Positions 1 through 8,674 of a stretch of DNA of 64,000 nt are shown here, in pieces. The stretch is from Bacteroidaceae bacterium (GTDB lineage: Bacteria; Bacteroidota; Bacteroidia; Bacteroidales; Bacteroidaceae). The position numbers were made by a program, and so were the translations under genes. The stretch lies in assembly GCA_024401115.1 (NCBI GenBank), contig JAKSLP010000010.1, positions 1 through 64,000 of the forward strand, read 5' to 3'. The number at the start of each line of letters is the position of its first letter. Positions within the stretch are counted from its first letter, which is position 1. Under the pieces are notes generated by a model. That model saw only the letters and a program-made list of their open reading frames with translations, did not search any database and was not told where the DNA came from.

Positions 1-1635
1 TTTAAGTATGCTCCTATGTTCCAGACGGGCAAGGACACTACTGAGTATCGCCTTTTGACCAAGGAAGGTGTTACTGTAAGCGAATTTGAAGGCAAGAAAA
101 TTGTAAAAGTAAGCAAGGAAGCCCTGACCCTGTTGGCTCAGGAGTGTTTCCACGATGTAGAGTTCAAGCTGCGTCGTGAGCACAACCTGCAGGTGGCTAA
201 GATTCTGACCGATCCTGAGGCTTCTGAGAACGATAAGTATGTAGCTCTGCAGTTCCTGCGCAATGCAGAGACCGCAGCTAAGGGCATCCTGCCATTCTGC
301 CAAGATACAGGTACCGCTATTATCCACGGTGAGAAGGGTCAGCAGATTTGGACCGGCTTTGAGGATGAGGAGGCACTGAGCAAGGGTGTATTCAATACCT
401 TTACCCAGGACAACCTGCGTTACTCTCAGAACGCTCCTCTGAACATGTACGATGAGGTGAATACCAAGTGCAACTTGCCAGCTCAGATTGATATTGAGGC
501 TGTAGAGGGTGCTGAGTACCGTTTCATCTGCGTAGCTAAGGGTGGTGGCTCTGCTAACAAGACTTATTTCTACCCAATGACTAAGGCATTGATCCAGAAC
601 GAGGGTACATTGCTGCCTTGGTTGGTAGAGGAAATCAAGCACTTCGGTACTGCTGCTTGTCCTCCATACCACATCTGTGTGGTTATTGGTGGTACTTCTG
701 CAGAGAAGAACTTGCTGACCGTTAAGTTGGGTTCTATCAAGTATTATGATAACCTGCCAACTACCGGTGATGAGACCGGTCGCGCATTCCGTGATCTGGA
801 CTTGGAGGAGAAGTTGCTGAAGGAAGTTTACCGCATCGGTCTGGGTGCACAGTTCGGTGGTAAATATCTGGCTCACGATATTCGTGTTATCCGCTTGCCA
901 CGTCATGGTGCTTCTCTGCCAGTAGGTATGGGCGTAAGCTGCTCTGCTGACCGTAACATCAAGGCAAAGATCAACGAGGATGGTATTTGGATTGAAAAGA
1001 TGGATGAGAATCCAACAGAGTTGATTCCTGAGGAATTACGTAACCCAGGTGAGGGTACTAAGGGTATCGAGGTTGATCTGAATCAGGGTATCGACGCTGT
1101 TCGTAAGGAACTGTCTAAGTATCCAGTTTCTACCCGTGTCAACCTGAAGGGTACTATCATTGTAGCTCGTGATATCGCTCACGCTAAACTGAAGGCTCGT
1201 CTGGATGCAGGTGAGGGTATGCCTCAGTACTTCAAGGATTATCCAGTATTGTATGCTGGTCCTGCTAAGACTCCAGAAGGCTATCCATGTGGTTCTATGG
1301 GCCCAACTACAGCAGGCCGTATGGACCCATATGTTGATGAGTTCCAGGCTAATGGCGGCTCTTTGGTTATGATTGCCAAGGGCAACCGTGCACAGTGTGT
1401 TACCGATGCTTGTAAGAAGCATGGTGGTTTCTATCTGGGTACTATCGGTGGTGTTGCTGCTGTTCTGTCACAGACCTCTATCAAGAGCATTGAGTGCGTT
1501 GAGTTCCCAGAATTGGGTATGGAGGCTGTATGGAAGATTGAGGTAGAGGACTTCCCTGCATTCATCCTGGTAGATGATAAGGGCAACGACTTCTTCAAGC
1601 AGTTGAAGCCTTGCGAGGGTTGTACTATTTTATAA
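1..1635 (+). CDS. fum: Class I fumarate hydratase (5' end cut by window)
   Basis: Oxygen-sensitive iron-sulfur fumarase interconverting fumarate and malate in the cytosol; in anaerobic Bacteroidales it works in the reductive branch toward succinate. The frame is open from base 1 (FKYAP precedes the first Met at base 16), and family members start with a similar FKY segment, so the true start lies upstream. Counting from the Met at 16, [10 protein letters not shown] near residue 91-100 holds a cluster cysteine (Cys95), CSADRN lies near residue 312, and the C-terminal dehydratase half contains [10 protein letters not shown]. The protein ends in the cysteine pair CEGC. Strongly biased codons suggest high expression. 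It is followed by a hairpin and frr. Confidence 0.95.
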   Translation, partial: FKYAPMFQTGKDTTEYRLLTKEGVTVSEFEGKKIVKVSKEALTLLAQECFHDVEFKLRREHNLQVAKILTDPEASENDKYVALQFLRNAETAAKGILPFCQDTGTAIIHGEKGQQIWTGFEDEEALSKGVFNTFTQDNLRYSQNAPLNMYDEVNTKCNLPAQIDIEAVEGAEYRFICVAKGGGSANKTYFYPMTKALIQNEGTLLPWLVEEIKHFGTAACPPYHICVVIGGTSAEKNLLTVKLGSIKYYDNLPTTGDETGRAFRDLDLEEKLLKEVYRIGLGAQFGGKYLAHDIRVIRLPRHGASLPVGMGVSCSADRNIKAKINEDGIWIEKMDENPTELIPEELRNPGEGTKGIEVDLNQGIDAVRKELSKYPVSTRVNLKGTIIVARDIAHAKLKARLDAGEGMPQYFKDYPVLYAGPAKTPEGYPCGSMGPTTAGRMDPYVDEFQANGGSLVMIAKGNRAQCVTDACKKHGGFYLGTIGGVAAVLSQTSIKSIECVEFPELGMEAVWKIEVEDFPAFILVDDKGNDFFKQLKPCEGCTIL

Positions 1636-1649
1636 TTGGTCAAATACAA

Positions 1650-1683
1650 GCTTGTCATCCTGATTTTGATTGGGATGACAGGC
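1650..1683 (+). other. Intercistronic hairpin between fumarase and frr
   Basis: GCTTGTCATCC (1650-1660) can pair with GGATGACAGGC (1673-1683) with one G-T pair and a 12-base loop. No T-run follows, so this is not a standard intrinsic terminator; it may be an mRNA-stabilising or processing hairpin. The role is inference. Confidence 0.5.
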
Positions 1684-1699
1684 CTAATCTTCAATAAAT

Positions 1700-2260
1700 A
1701 TGAAGGAAGTAAAAGAAATTATCGGTGAGGCTGAGGAGGCTATGGAGATGGCTATTATGTATTTGGATGAGCAGTTTGCCCACATCCGTGCAGGTAAGGC
1801 TAATGTCCGTATTCTGGATGGCATCCGCGTGAACTCTTATGGTTCTATGGTGCCAATTAACAATGTGGCAGCTGTTACCACCCCTGATGCCCGCACTATC
1901 GCCATTAAGCCTTGGGACAAGAGCATGTTTCGTGCCATTGAGAAGGCCATAATGGATTCAGAGGTGGGTATTACCCCTGAGAACAATGGTGAAATTATCC
2001 GCTTGGGTATACCTCCATTGACCGAGGAACGTCGTAAGTCATTGGCTAAGCAGTGTGCTAAGGAAATGGAAACTGCTAAGGTCAGCATCCGTAATGCCCG
2101 TCGTGACGGATTGAATGAATTGAAGAAATCTCAAAAAGACGGTTTGCCAGAGGATGCAGAGAAGGACGGTGAAGCTAAGTTGCAGAAGGTTCACGACAAG
2201 TTCGTAAAGAAGGTCGAGGACATGATGGCAGCTAAGGAAAAGGAAATCATGACCGTTTAA
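1700..2260 (+). CDS. frr: Ribosome recycling factor
   Basis: Splits the post-termination ribosome together with EF-G so that subunits can be reused. The 186-residue length is exactly that of the family. The coiled-coil start, the [13 protein letters not shown] segment (about residues 31-43), PPLTEERRK near residue 106 and the C-terminal [12 protein letters not shown] are typical. The stop codon overlaps the rsgA start by one base (TAATG), suggesting translational coupling of two ribosome-maturation functions. Codon usage is strongly biased, as expected for a translation factor. Confidence 0.97.
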   Translation: MKEVKEIIGEAEEAMEMAIMYLDEQFAHIRAGKANVRILDGIRVNSYGSMVPINNVAAVTTPDARTIAIKPWDKSMFRAIEKAIMDSEVGITPENNGEIIRLGIPPLTEERRKSLAKQCAKEMETAKVSIRNARRDGLNELKKSQKDGLPEDAEKDGEAKLQKVHDKFVKKVEDMMAAKEKEIMTV

Positions 2261-3198
2261 TGCGAGGATTGGTAATTAAAAATACTGGAAGCTGGTATCA
2301 GGTGCTGACCGATGAGGGCAACACTGTGGATTGCAAGATCAAGGGTAACTTCCGGTTGAAAGGAATACGTAGCACCAACCCGGTGGCGGTTGGTGACTAC
2401 GTTTCCATTGTAATGAATGAGGAAGGCACTGCCTTCATCACCGAAATAGAGGACCGGAAAAACTATATTATCCGGAAATCGACAAACTTAAGCAAACAGA
2501 GCCATATCATTGCTGCAAATGTGGATATGGTGTTATTAGTGGTCACAGTGGCACGTCCAGAAACTTCGACGACATTTATCGACCGTTTCTTGGCAGGAGC
2601 AGAGGCTTATAGAATTCCTGTGACTTTATTATTTAATAAGGTAGATACCTTATCTGATGAAGAAAAGGTTCTACTGGATGGTTTGATGCATCTGTATACG
2701 GTTATCGGATATCCCTGCTATGCTATCTCGGCATTGAAGGATGAGGGATTGCAACCGGTACGTGAGTTGCTGAGCGGAAAGACAATATTGCTGAGTGGCA
2801 ATTCCGGAGTGGGAAAGTCGACATTCATCAATGCCATCTTACCGCATCTGGAATTACGTACGGCAGAAATCTCTGATATTCACCAGACAGGCATGCATAC
2901 CACAACGTTTAGTGCCATGTATCCGTTGGAAGATGGAGGCTGGCTGATTGACACCCCGGGAATCAAAGGATTTGGAACCTTTGATATGGAGGAAGAGGAA
3001 GTTGGACATTATTTTAAAGAGATCTTTAAATTCTCAGCTGAGTGTAAATATAATAATTGCACGCATACCCACGAACCGGGTTGTGCTGTGCGTAGGGCCG
3101 TAGAAGACCATTATATCAGTTTGTCCCGATATACTTCATACCTGAGTATGTTGGAAGATAAGGAAGAAGGAAAGTATCGGTCCGGAATGAAAAGATAA
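2260..3198 (+). CDS. rsgA: Ribosome small-subunit GTPase RsgA
   Basis: Circularly permuted GTPase that acts in late 30S maturation. An N-terminal OB-fold (about residues 1-75) is followed by the G4 motif NKVD (near residue 126) before the P-loop [10 protein letters not shown] (near residue 180), the permuted order that defines the family. DTPG (G3) lies near residue 231, and a C-terminal zinc finger has the pattern [14 protein letters not shown]. The 312-residue length is normal. The start overlaps the frr stop by one base; the downstream AraC-type gene begins 5 bases after the stop. Confidence 0.96.
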   Translation: MRGLVIKNTGSWYQVLTDEGNTVDCKIKGNFRLKGIRSTNPVAVGDYVSIVMNEEGTAFITEIEDRKNYIIRKSTNLSKQSHIIAANVDMVLLVVTVARPETSTTFIDRFLAGAEAYRIPVTLLFNKVDTLSDEEKVLLDGLMHLYTVIGYPCYAISALKDEGLQPVRELLSGKTILLSGNSGVGKSTFINAILPHLELRTAEISDIHQTGMHTTTFSAMYPLEDGGWLIDTPGIKGFGTFDMEEEEVGHYFKEIFKFSAECKYNNCTHTHEPGCAVRRAVEDHYISLSRYTSYLSMLEDKEEGKYRSGMKR

Positions 3199-3203
3199 GT
3201 CTT

Positions 3204-4424
3204 ATGAATCTAGTATTGAAGTTTCTGGTATTGTTGCCAATTTTAATGTGCATGGCAGCTGCTTATGTTGTTTACCGGCAGAAGGAAAAAGACTTGCCCC
3301 AGTATCTGTTTGTCGCACTGACACTTTCTGGAGCTGTTTACTATTCCTTGATTTCACTGCAAACCTTCTTAGGCATGAAGAATGCCGTGTGGGTGCTCAG
3401 TGAATGTGCAACTATGGTGGTGGCTCCAATGATTTTTCCGCTGACCATCATGTTCCTTTATTCATTATATTACCAGACTCGATTAAGTTGGAGAGCCGGA
3501 TTACTGTTCCTGCCTGTGATAGTGTTCAGTTCGGTGGCTGGCACATTGAATGTGCTGCTTTATCCTCAAGTGGGGACTTTTCTAGCTGTTATGGAGTTGT
3601 CACAGGATAATCCAGAGTTGTATTTACAGCCTGTTTACCGTCTGCATGTATGGGTGTGCCAATATATTTATCCGGTTCTGATCTTAGCCTATACTGCAGG
3701 TATTCTGTGGCGCGGTATTACAATCTTGACCAATACCGGTTTTAGTTCGGATGAGTTGAAGGGGTTCCTTTCTAGAGGAGAGAGAATTCCTATGCTACAT
3801 ATTTTCAGCGCCATCTTACTGTGCGTTTTTTCTGTTTTGCTGGTTCATGTACTTGTCGGTGAACAATATCTGTTGAACACGCCTATTGTGGCAGGCCTGT
3901 TTGCTGTCGTTGAGGCTGCGCTGATTCTGATTCTGGCATTAGCTGGTCGTAAACTGGACCAGCAGGGTGGTTGTACAATTCAGGATTTGAAATGGGGCTC
4001 TACTTCACGTGAACTCACTCCTGGTCAGCCAAGCTCGGATGAGAGTAGTGTACAGTTGAGTTCCGAGGATCTCCGAATGATGGAGATGAAGCAGTCTTTG
4101 GAGAAACTGATGCTGGAGAAGAAAATCTTCTTAAATGTGGATTTGACGATTGATAGCCTGGCTGCTGAGCTCTGTTCCAACCGCCTTTATTTGTCACGTT
4201 TGATTAATGCCGAGTATGGCTCAAACTTCCGTGAGTATTTGAATCGCTATAGGGTAGAATATTCACAACAGTATATGTTGCAGAACCCCGATGCTAATCA
4301 GGATGTTGTAGCTACATCCTGTGGTTTCATGAGTGCTCAGGCATTCAACAAGAAATTCAAGGAGATTGTAGGAGTGACTCCAAAGGCATGGAGTGTGATG
4401 AAGGGACGTGAGACTATTATTTAG
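3204..4424 (+). CDS. Membrane-anchored AraC-family transcriptional regulator
   Basis: A 406-residue protein with about seven hydrophobic segments in the first 250 residues, a polar linker rich in Ser/Gln (about 255-290), and a C-terminal AraC-type double helix-turn-helix (about 300-400; TIDSLAAELCSNRLYLSRLI and the second-helix region GFMSAQAFNKKFKEIVGVTP). Related proteins in Bacteroides and Prevotella pair an integral membrane N-terminus with a cytosolic DNA-binding tail, so a signal sensed in the membrane may control DNA binding directly. Neither ligand nor targets can be read from sequence. It sits in the middle of a housekeeping gene run, 5 bases after rsgA. Confidence 0.88.
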   Translation: MNLVLKFLVLLPILMCMAAAYVVYRQKEKDLPQYLFVALTLSGAVYYSLISLQTFLGMKNAVWVLSECATMVVAPMIFPLTIMFLYSLYYQTRLSWRAGLLFLPVIVFSSVAGTLNVLLYPQVGTFLAVMELSQDNPELYLQPVYRLHVWVCQYIYPVLILAYTAGILWRGITILTNTGFSSDELKGFLSRGERIPMLHIFSAILLCVFSVLLVHVLVGEQYLLNTPIVAGLFAVVEAALILILALAGRKLDQQGGCTIQDLKWGSTSRELTPGQPSSDESSVQLSSEDLRMMEMKQSLEKLMLEKKIFLNVDLTIDSLAAELCSNRLYLSRLINAEYGSNFREYLNRYRVEYSQQYMLQNPDANQDVVATSCGFMSAQAFNKKFKEIVGVTPKAWSVMKGRETII

Positions 4425-4438
4425 GTGTAGATTTCTTT

Positions 4439-4804
4439 ATGGCACTGCATAATGAGTTGGGCAAAGATGGAGAAGATCTGGCTGCAGAATACTTAATTGA
4501 GCATGGATACCGTATCCGCCATCGCAACTGGAGATGCGGGAAAAAAGAACTGGATATTGTTGCCCAGAAAGATGGGGTGATTGTATTCGTAGAGGTAAAG
4601 ACACGAAGCAATGACAGATTTGGCTCGCCTGTGGAATCAGTAACCGAACAGAAAATGCGGCGTCTGATGAATGCTGCCAATACATATGTGAATTGTTATA
4701 ATTTGGATTTCCCTGTGAGATTTGACATTCTGTCAATTGTGGGAGTTTCATCCGACAGACAACTGATACACATTGAAGATGCTTTTTCTTCTCCTGTCTG
4801 GTGA
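4439..4804 (+). CDS. YraN family protein (UPF0102), nuclease-like fold
   Basis: Small 121-residue protein of the UPF0102 family, whose fold is that of PD-(D/E)XK nucleases. The signature is visible: GEDLAAEYLIEHGYRI near residue 10, then ELDIVAQ near residue 37 and VFVEVKTRS near residue 50, supplying the D...ExK acidic/lysine triad. Function is not established in this family; DNA processing or repair is the usual suggestion. It lies 14 bases after the AraC-type gene and 17 before birA. Confidence 0.88.
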   Translation: MALHNELGKDGEDLAAEYLIEHGYRIRHRNWRCGKKELDIVAQKDGVIVFVEVKTRSNDRFGSPVESVTEQKMRRLMNAANTYVNCYNLDFPVRFDILSIVGVSSDRQLIHIEDAFSSPVW

Positions 4805-4821
4805 ATTGTTTATGAGATAAT

Positions 4822-5568
4822 ATGGATTATTCTTGGTTAGAATATATACCGTTGGTAGAGACAGATTCTACCAATTCGCAGGCTAAACTGCTGGCAGGCG
4901 ATAAAGAAATAACTGTAGTCAGCGCTGAATTTCAGACAAAAGGTCGCGGACAGATAGGGAACACTTGGGAGAGCGAGAGCGGGCAGAACTTGCTGTTCAG
5001 TATCTATCTCCATCCTAATTGTGTACTCGCCAGTGAGCAGTTTATACTTTCGCAAGCCATATCTTTGGCCATACAGCAGACACTGGCTGATGTTTTGGAT
5101 GTGGATGTAAAGATTAAGTGGCCTAATGATATCTATTGGAGAGACAAGAAAATCTGTGGCATCTTAATTGAGAACATGCTGACAGGAAAGAAAATTGAAA
5201 CTACAACAATAGGTGTGGGGCTGAACGTAAACCAAACCGTTTTCAAGAGCAATGCTCCCAACCCTGTTTCCATGAAGCAGATAAGAGGGCATGATTTTGA
5301 TAGAAAGAGCATTCTTGAAATGATTGTAATCTGCTTTTACAAGTATTTGAATCTGATAAAGCAGTCCAATAAAGAACCTATCGTTTCTTGCTATTTCGAG
5401 CAATTGTTCCGTAGGGATGGTTTTTATCCTTACCGGGATGAAAACGGAGAGTTCAATGCCAGAATCATGAATGTGGAACCTTTGGGACACCTGATTTTGC
5501 TGGATGAACAGGGCGAAAAACGGAAATATGCGTTCAAGGAAGTGGAATATTTAATAAATAAAAAATAA
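4822..5568 (+). CDS. birA: Biotin--[acetyl-CoA-carboxylase] ligase, class I
   Basis: Attaches biotin to the lysine of biotin-carboxyl-carrier domains through biotinyl-AMP. The adenylate-binding loop GRGQIGNTWE is at residues 41-50, and KWPNDIYW with KICGILIE at about residues 99-117 supplies the catalytic lysine region. At 248 residues it lacks the N-terminal helix-turn-helix of the E. coli enzyme, so it is a class I ligase without repressor function. It is followed after 5 bases by pyrH and is probably cotranscribed with it. Confidence 0.94.
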   Translation: MDYSWLEYIPLVETDSTNSQAKLLAGDKEITVVSAEFQTKGRGQIGNTWESESGQNLLFSIYLHPNCVLASEQFILSQAISLAIQQTLADVLDVDVKIKWPNDIYWRDKKICGILIENMLTGKKIETTTIGVGLNVNQTVFKSNAPNPVSMKQIRGHDFDRKSILEMIVICFYKYLNLIKQSNKEPIVSCYFEQLFRRDGFYPYRDENGEFNARIMNVEPLGHLILLDEQGEKRKYAFKEVEYLINKK

Positions 5569-5573
5569 ATATT

Positions 5574-6284
5574 ATGCCAAAATTTAATAGAATATTATTG
5601 AAACTGAGCGGCGAAAGCTTGATGGGCGCTCAGAAATATGGTATTGACGTGAACCGTCTGAATGAGTATGCTGCACAGATTAAGGAAGTACACGATATGG
5701 GTGTTCAGATTGGTATCGTCATTGGCGGTGGTAACATCTTCCGTGGCTTGAGCGGTGCAGGAAAGGGCTTCGACCGTGTCAAGGGTGATCAAATGGGTAT
5801 GTGTGCTACAGTCATCAACTCTTTGGGATTGAGTAGTGCATTGGGCGCTATCGGCTGTAAGAGCCGTGTGCTGACAGCTATCCGCATGGAACCTATTGGC
5901 GAGTTTTATACCAAATGGAAAGCTATTGAGGCAATGGAAAATGGTGAGGTTGTTATTATGAGCGCAGGAACTGGCAACCCTTATTTCACCACTGATACAG
6001 GCTCTTCATTGCGCGGTATTGAAATTGAGGCTGACGTGATGCTGAAGGGTACACGTGTGGACGGAATCTATACTGCAGACCCAGAGAAGGATCCTACCGC
6101 AACCAAATTCAGTGAGATTACTTATGATGAAATTTACAATAAGGGATTGAAGGTAATGGATTTGACCGCCACAACTATGTGCAAGGAGAACAATTTGCCT
6201 ATCTATGTGTTTAATATGGATATCGTGGGCAACTTGAAGAAAGTAATGGATGGTGAGGATATCGGAACTTTAGTACACCTTTAA
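5574..6284 (+). CDS. pyrH: UMP kinase
   Basis: Phosphorylates UMP to UDP in pyrimidine nucleotide synthesis; belongs to the amino-acid-kinase fold, not the NMP-kinase fold. The phosphate-binding KLSGESLMG lies at residues 9-17, GGGNIFRG near residues 51-58, and the nucleotide-contacting GTGNPYFTTD near residue 140. The 236-residue length matches the family. It is the last gene of the plus-strand run starting at the fumarase gene and is followed by a strong hairpin terminator. Biased codons suggest good expression. Confidence 0.96.
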   Translation: MPKFNRILLKLSGESLMGAQKYGIDVNRLNEYAAQIKEVHDMGVQIGIVIGGGNIFRGLSGAGKGFDRVKGDQMGMCATVINSLGLSSALGAIGCKSRVLTAIRMEPIGEFYTKWKAIEAMENGEVVIMSAGTGNPYFTTDTGSSLRGIEIEADVMLKGTRVDGIYTADPEKDPTATKFSEITYDEIYNKGLKVMDLTATTMCKENNLPIYVFNMDIVGNLKKVMDGEDIGTLVHL

Positions 6285-6304
6285 TCACCAGTTTCCTTTA
6301 TAAG

Positions 6305-6350
6305 AAAATCCTCATTCATTGTTTGGTACAGTGAATGAGGATTTTTGTTT
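6305..6350. terminator. Terminator between pyrH and tadA
   Basis: A 13-bp perfect stem (AAATCCTCATTCA at 6306-6318 with its complement at 6332-6344) and a T-rich tail. It lies between convergent genes; the tadA stop codon starts at 6350, at the end of the tail. An A-run on the left flank lets it work in both directions. Confidence 0.88.
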
Positions 6351-6781
6351 TATCGTCTAGAGCGAAAAAAACGGCGCATTAAGTCTGCGGCTTCTTCAGC
6401 CAAAACGCCTGTTACAACAGAGGTCTTGGGATGTAGAGCTTTTGGTGCATAGTTGCGATAGCCTCTTTTATCATCACAGGCACCATAAACCAATCGTCCC
6501 AACTGAGACCATCCCAAAGCTCCAGCGCACATAACACAAGGTTCTACTGTTACATAGAGTGTGCAGTCATTCAGATATTTGCCTCCTAGAGTGTTTGCTG
6601 CGGCTGTTATCACCTGCATTTCAGCATGGGCCGTCACATCTGTCAGTGTCTCGGTAAGATTGAAACTGCGTGCGATAATTTGGTTATGGCATACCACAAT
6701 AGCTCCAATAGGAATCTCGCCTTTATCGAAGGCTTTTTTTGCCTCTTCCAGTGCTTGTTTCATGAAGTAATTGTCGTCCAT
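6350..6781 (-). CDS. tadA: tRNA-specific adenosine deaminase
   Basis: Zinc deaminase that converts wobble adenosine-34 of tRNA-Arg(ACG) to inosine. The zinc site is complete: HAE at residues 52-54 (His52, catalytic Glu54) and PCVMC at 81-85 (Cys82, Cys85). At 143 residues with the RRFFRSRR basic tail typical of TadA it fits better than cytidine or guanine deaminases of the same superfamily. It lies 6 bases downstream of the DUF4834 gene. Confidence 0.9.
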   Translation of the reverse strand: MDDNYFMKQALEEAKKAFDKGEIPIGAIVVCHNQIIARSFNLTETLTDVTAHAEMQVITAAANTLGGKYLNDCTLYVTVEPCVMCAGALGWSQLGRLVYGACDDKRGYRNYAPKALHPKTSVVTGVLAEEAADLMRRFFRSRR

Positions 6782-6787
6782 GATCTG

Positions 6788-7090
6788 TCAGTCTTTGATT
6801 TCCTCAAATTCAACATACTCACCTTCGTCGTCTCCGTAAACAGGCTTTTTGTTTGTGACTGAGGATGTTGTAGATTGATTTTGACCTTGAGATTGGTTTT
6901 GACTCTGATCCTGGAATGGTCCGTTAGAACCGTGAGGGAAGGGTTGCCCCATCCTCATACTGATGAACCTTTCAATGGGAAGATGGATTCCAAATATGGA
7001 TAATACTTTCTGTATCAGCAATAAACCAAATGCCAATACAAAAAAGAACAGTAATATAACGCCTCCGAACAGACAGCCAAATGCACCCAT
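6788..7090 (-). CDS. DUF4834 family membrane protein
   Basis: A 100-residue protein with one strong N-terminal membrane segment (about residues 5-28), then a polar tail that is rich in Gln/Ser/Asn and ends in acidic residues (DDEGEYVEFEEIKD). This architecture matches DUF4834 proteins of Bacteroidales. No catalytic motif is visible and the function is unknown. It sits 2 bases after pssA, so a link to membrane lipid synthesis is possible from context only. Confidence 0.75.
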   Translation of the reverse strand: MGAFGCLFGGVILLFFFVLAFGLLLIQKVLSIFGIHLPIERFISMRMGQPFPHGSNGPFQDQSQNQSQGQNQSTTSSVTNKKPVYGDDEGEYVEFEEIKD

Positions 7091-7092
7091 GA

Positions 7093-7809
7093 TTACTTAT
7101 TCTGGGTAAAAGCAGACAGTACCAGATACCAAACGATGGAAGCTGCGATGCCGCTAACCCCCAAGATGGCAAGTAAAATGACGCAAACTGCGACAAAAAT
7201 GTATTTAATCTTATTGTTCTGCCATGACAAATCCTTAAATTTCAGGGCAAACATTGGAAATTCAGCAACCAGAAAATAGCAGAATACAAACACACCTGCT
7301 AACAAGACTAATCCCCAATAGTTTGCTGCTGAAGAATAGAATACTGGCTGATATGCCACTATTAGCGATGCCCAGAATAAGGCATTTGCTGGTGTCGGCA
7401 AACCAATGAAAGAAGTAGTTTGACGTGTGTCCAAGTTAAATTTAGCCAAACGTAGGGCGGAGAATGCAGCCAATAAGAATGCTAAATATGGTATAAAGTA
7501 GCTGGCTACTCCCAAGAACTCGGGATATTGGACATATTTACATGAGCAAACAGCAAAAACCATAGATGCGGGAGCAACTCCAAAAGTCACAACATCTGCC
7601 AAGGAATCCAATTCTTTGCCAATTCCATTGGATACATGAAGAGCTCTAGCTGTCAATCCGTCAAAGAAATCAAAAATAGCTCCAATGATGATAAGTAGAA
7701 GAGCCATGCTATAATGTTCACGAAGAGCGTATGCAATTGCAATACATCCAGAAATCAGGTTGCAGCAAGTAATTGCATTTGGAATATGCTTAGTAATAGA
7801 ATTTGCCAT
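7093..7809 (-). CDS. pssA: CDP-diacylglycerol--serine O-phosphatidyltransferase
   Basis: Makes phosphatidylserine from CDP-diacylglycerol and serine in the inner membrane. The CDP-alcohol phosphotransferase signature is complete: DG at 50-51, AR at 54-55, Gly64, Asp68 and Asp72. Several membrane segments follow over the 238 residues. The start codon overlaps the psd stop by one base at 7809, so the two steps of phosphatidylethanolamine synthesis are translationally linked. Confidence 0.95.
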   Translation of the reverse strand: MANSITKHIPNAITCCNLISGCIAIAYALREHYSMALLLIIIGAIFDFFDGLTARALHVSNGIGKELDSLADVVTFGVAPASMVFAVCSCKYVQYPEFLGVASYFIPYLAFLLAAFSALRLAKFNLDTRQTTSFIGLPTPANALFWASLIVAYQPVFYSSAANYWGLVLLAGVFVFCYFLVAEFPMFALKFKDLSWQNNKIKYIFVAVCVILLAILGVSGIAASIVWYLVLSAFTQNK

Positions 7810-8501
7810 TATACATTTTTTAATTTAGCAATAATTGTTTGATTGCCAGTTGTTCGTTGTCCCATTGTAACGTTGACCTCAGTACCCAAAGGCAGATAAA
7901 CATCCACACGGCTTCCTAACTTAATGAAGCCCATATGTTCATCGATAAAACACTCTTCTCCTTCCTTGGCATAAGTAACAATGCGACGTGCCATGGCTCC
8001 GGCAATCTGGCGTGCCATGACTTCGATGCCTTCTGGAGTCTTAATAACCACCATTGAACGCTCATTCTCTGTACTTGCCTTTGGAAGCCAAGCAGCCTTG
8101 AAACGTCCGTTTTGATGAGAAACTTTTGTTACCACACCATCACATGGAAACCAGTTGGCATGAACGTTTGTAATGCTCATGAAGATGGATATCATAAGAC
8201 GGCGGTCGTGGAAATATTCGTATTCATCCACCTCTTCAATAACAACAATGTGACCGTCAGCTGGTGCCACAATGATTCCTGTGGTATCATCTTCGTTAAA
8301 TCGTCTGATTGGGCATTGAAAGAAATTGACCAGAAGTAAATAGATGATAATGCAAACCAAACATACAGCAATGAATACATTTTGTGGAAACAGAAAATAT
8401 ATGAGCGTGTTTAATACCGCTAATCCACAAAACGAGTAGATCAGTGTATGCGTACCCTCATGATGTAATCTAATTTTCTTTAATTTTTTCAGTCTCCCCA
8501 T
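7809..8501 (-). CDS. psd: Phosphatidylserine decarboxylase (proenzyme)
   Basis: Pyruvoyl enzyme converting phosphatidylserine to phosphatidylethanolamine. At 230 residues it is of the short PSD-A type. Two hydrophobic segments occupy residues 18-60, and [13 protein letters not shown] is at about 78-90. The self-cleavage motif LGSRVD has Gly196-Ser197, the serine becoming the pyruvoyl group. A well-formed promoter lies just upstream. It is the first gene of the psd-pssA-DUF4834-tadA run. Confidence 0.95.
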   Translation of the reverse strand: MGRLKKLKKIRLHHEGTHTLIYSFCGLAVLNTLIYFLFPQNVFIAVCLVCIIIYLLLVNFFQCPIRRFNEDDTTGIIVAPADGHIVVIEEVDEYEYFHDRRLMISIFMSITNVHANWFPCDGVVTKVSHQNGRFKAAWLPKASTENERSMVVIKTPEGIEVMARQIAGAMARRIVTYAKEGEECFIDEHMGFIKLGSRVDVYLPLGTEVNVTMGQRTTGNQTIIAKLKNV

Positions 8502-8524
8502 TGCTTAAAACTGGTTACATCGTG

Positions 8525-8556
8525 CAAAGATAGACGTTATTTGATAAATAAACAAA
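8525..8556 (-). promoter_or_regulatory. Promoter of the psd operon
   Basis: On the minus strand TTTG (8556-8553), 20 bases, then TATCTTTG (8532-8525). This is a full match to the Bacteroidota sigma-ABfr consensus TTTG-N19-21-TAnnTTTG. The predicted start of transcription is about 17 bases before the psd start codon. Confidence 0.8.
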
Positions 8557-8624
8557 GATTTTTTTGTAAATGTGTTTAATTGGGAATTGTTTGCGGTTAC
8601 AATCTGAACTTTTTGGGCGTGTGC

Positions 8625-8655
8625 TTTGAATGTTCGGCAGAATGAGTTACCTTTG
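8625..8655 (+). promoter_or_regulatory. Promoter of dnaE
   Basis: TTTG at 8625-8628, a 19-base spacer and TACCTTTG at 8648-8655 match the Bacteroidota consensus completely. The expected transcription start is about 12-14 bases before the dnaE ATG at 8675, giving a very short leader. Confidence 0.8.
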
Positions 8656-8674
8656 AAGCAAAATTGATTGCTGA

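Noticed and set aside
4004-4013. TTCACGTGAA palindrome resembling a ParB parS core
   Set aside because: Only the central 10 of 16 consensus bases match; the flanks differ on both sides, it lies inside the AraC-type gene and a 10-base palindrome is expected by chance.
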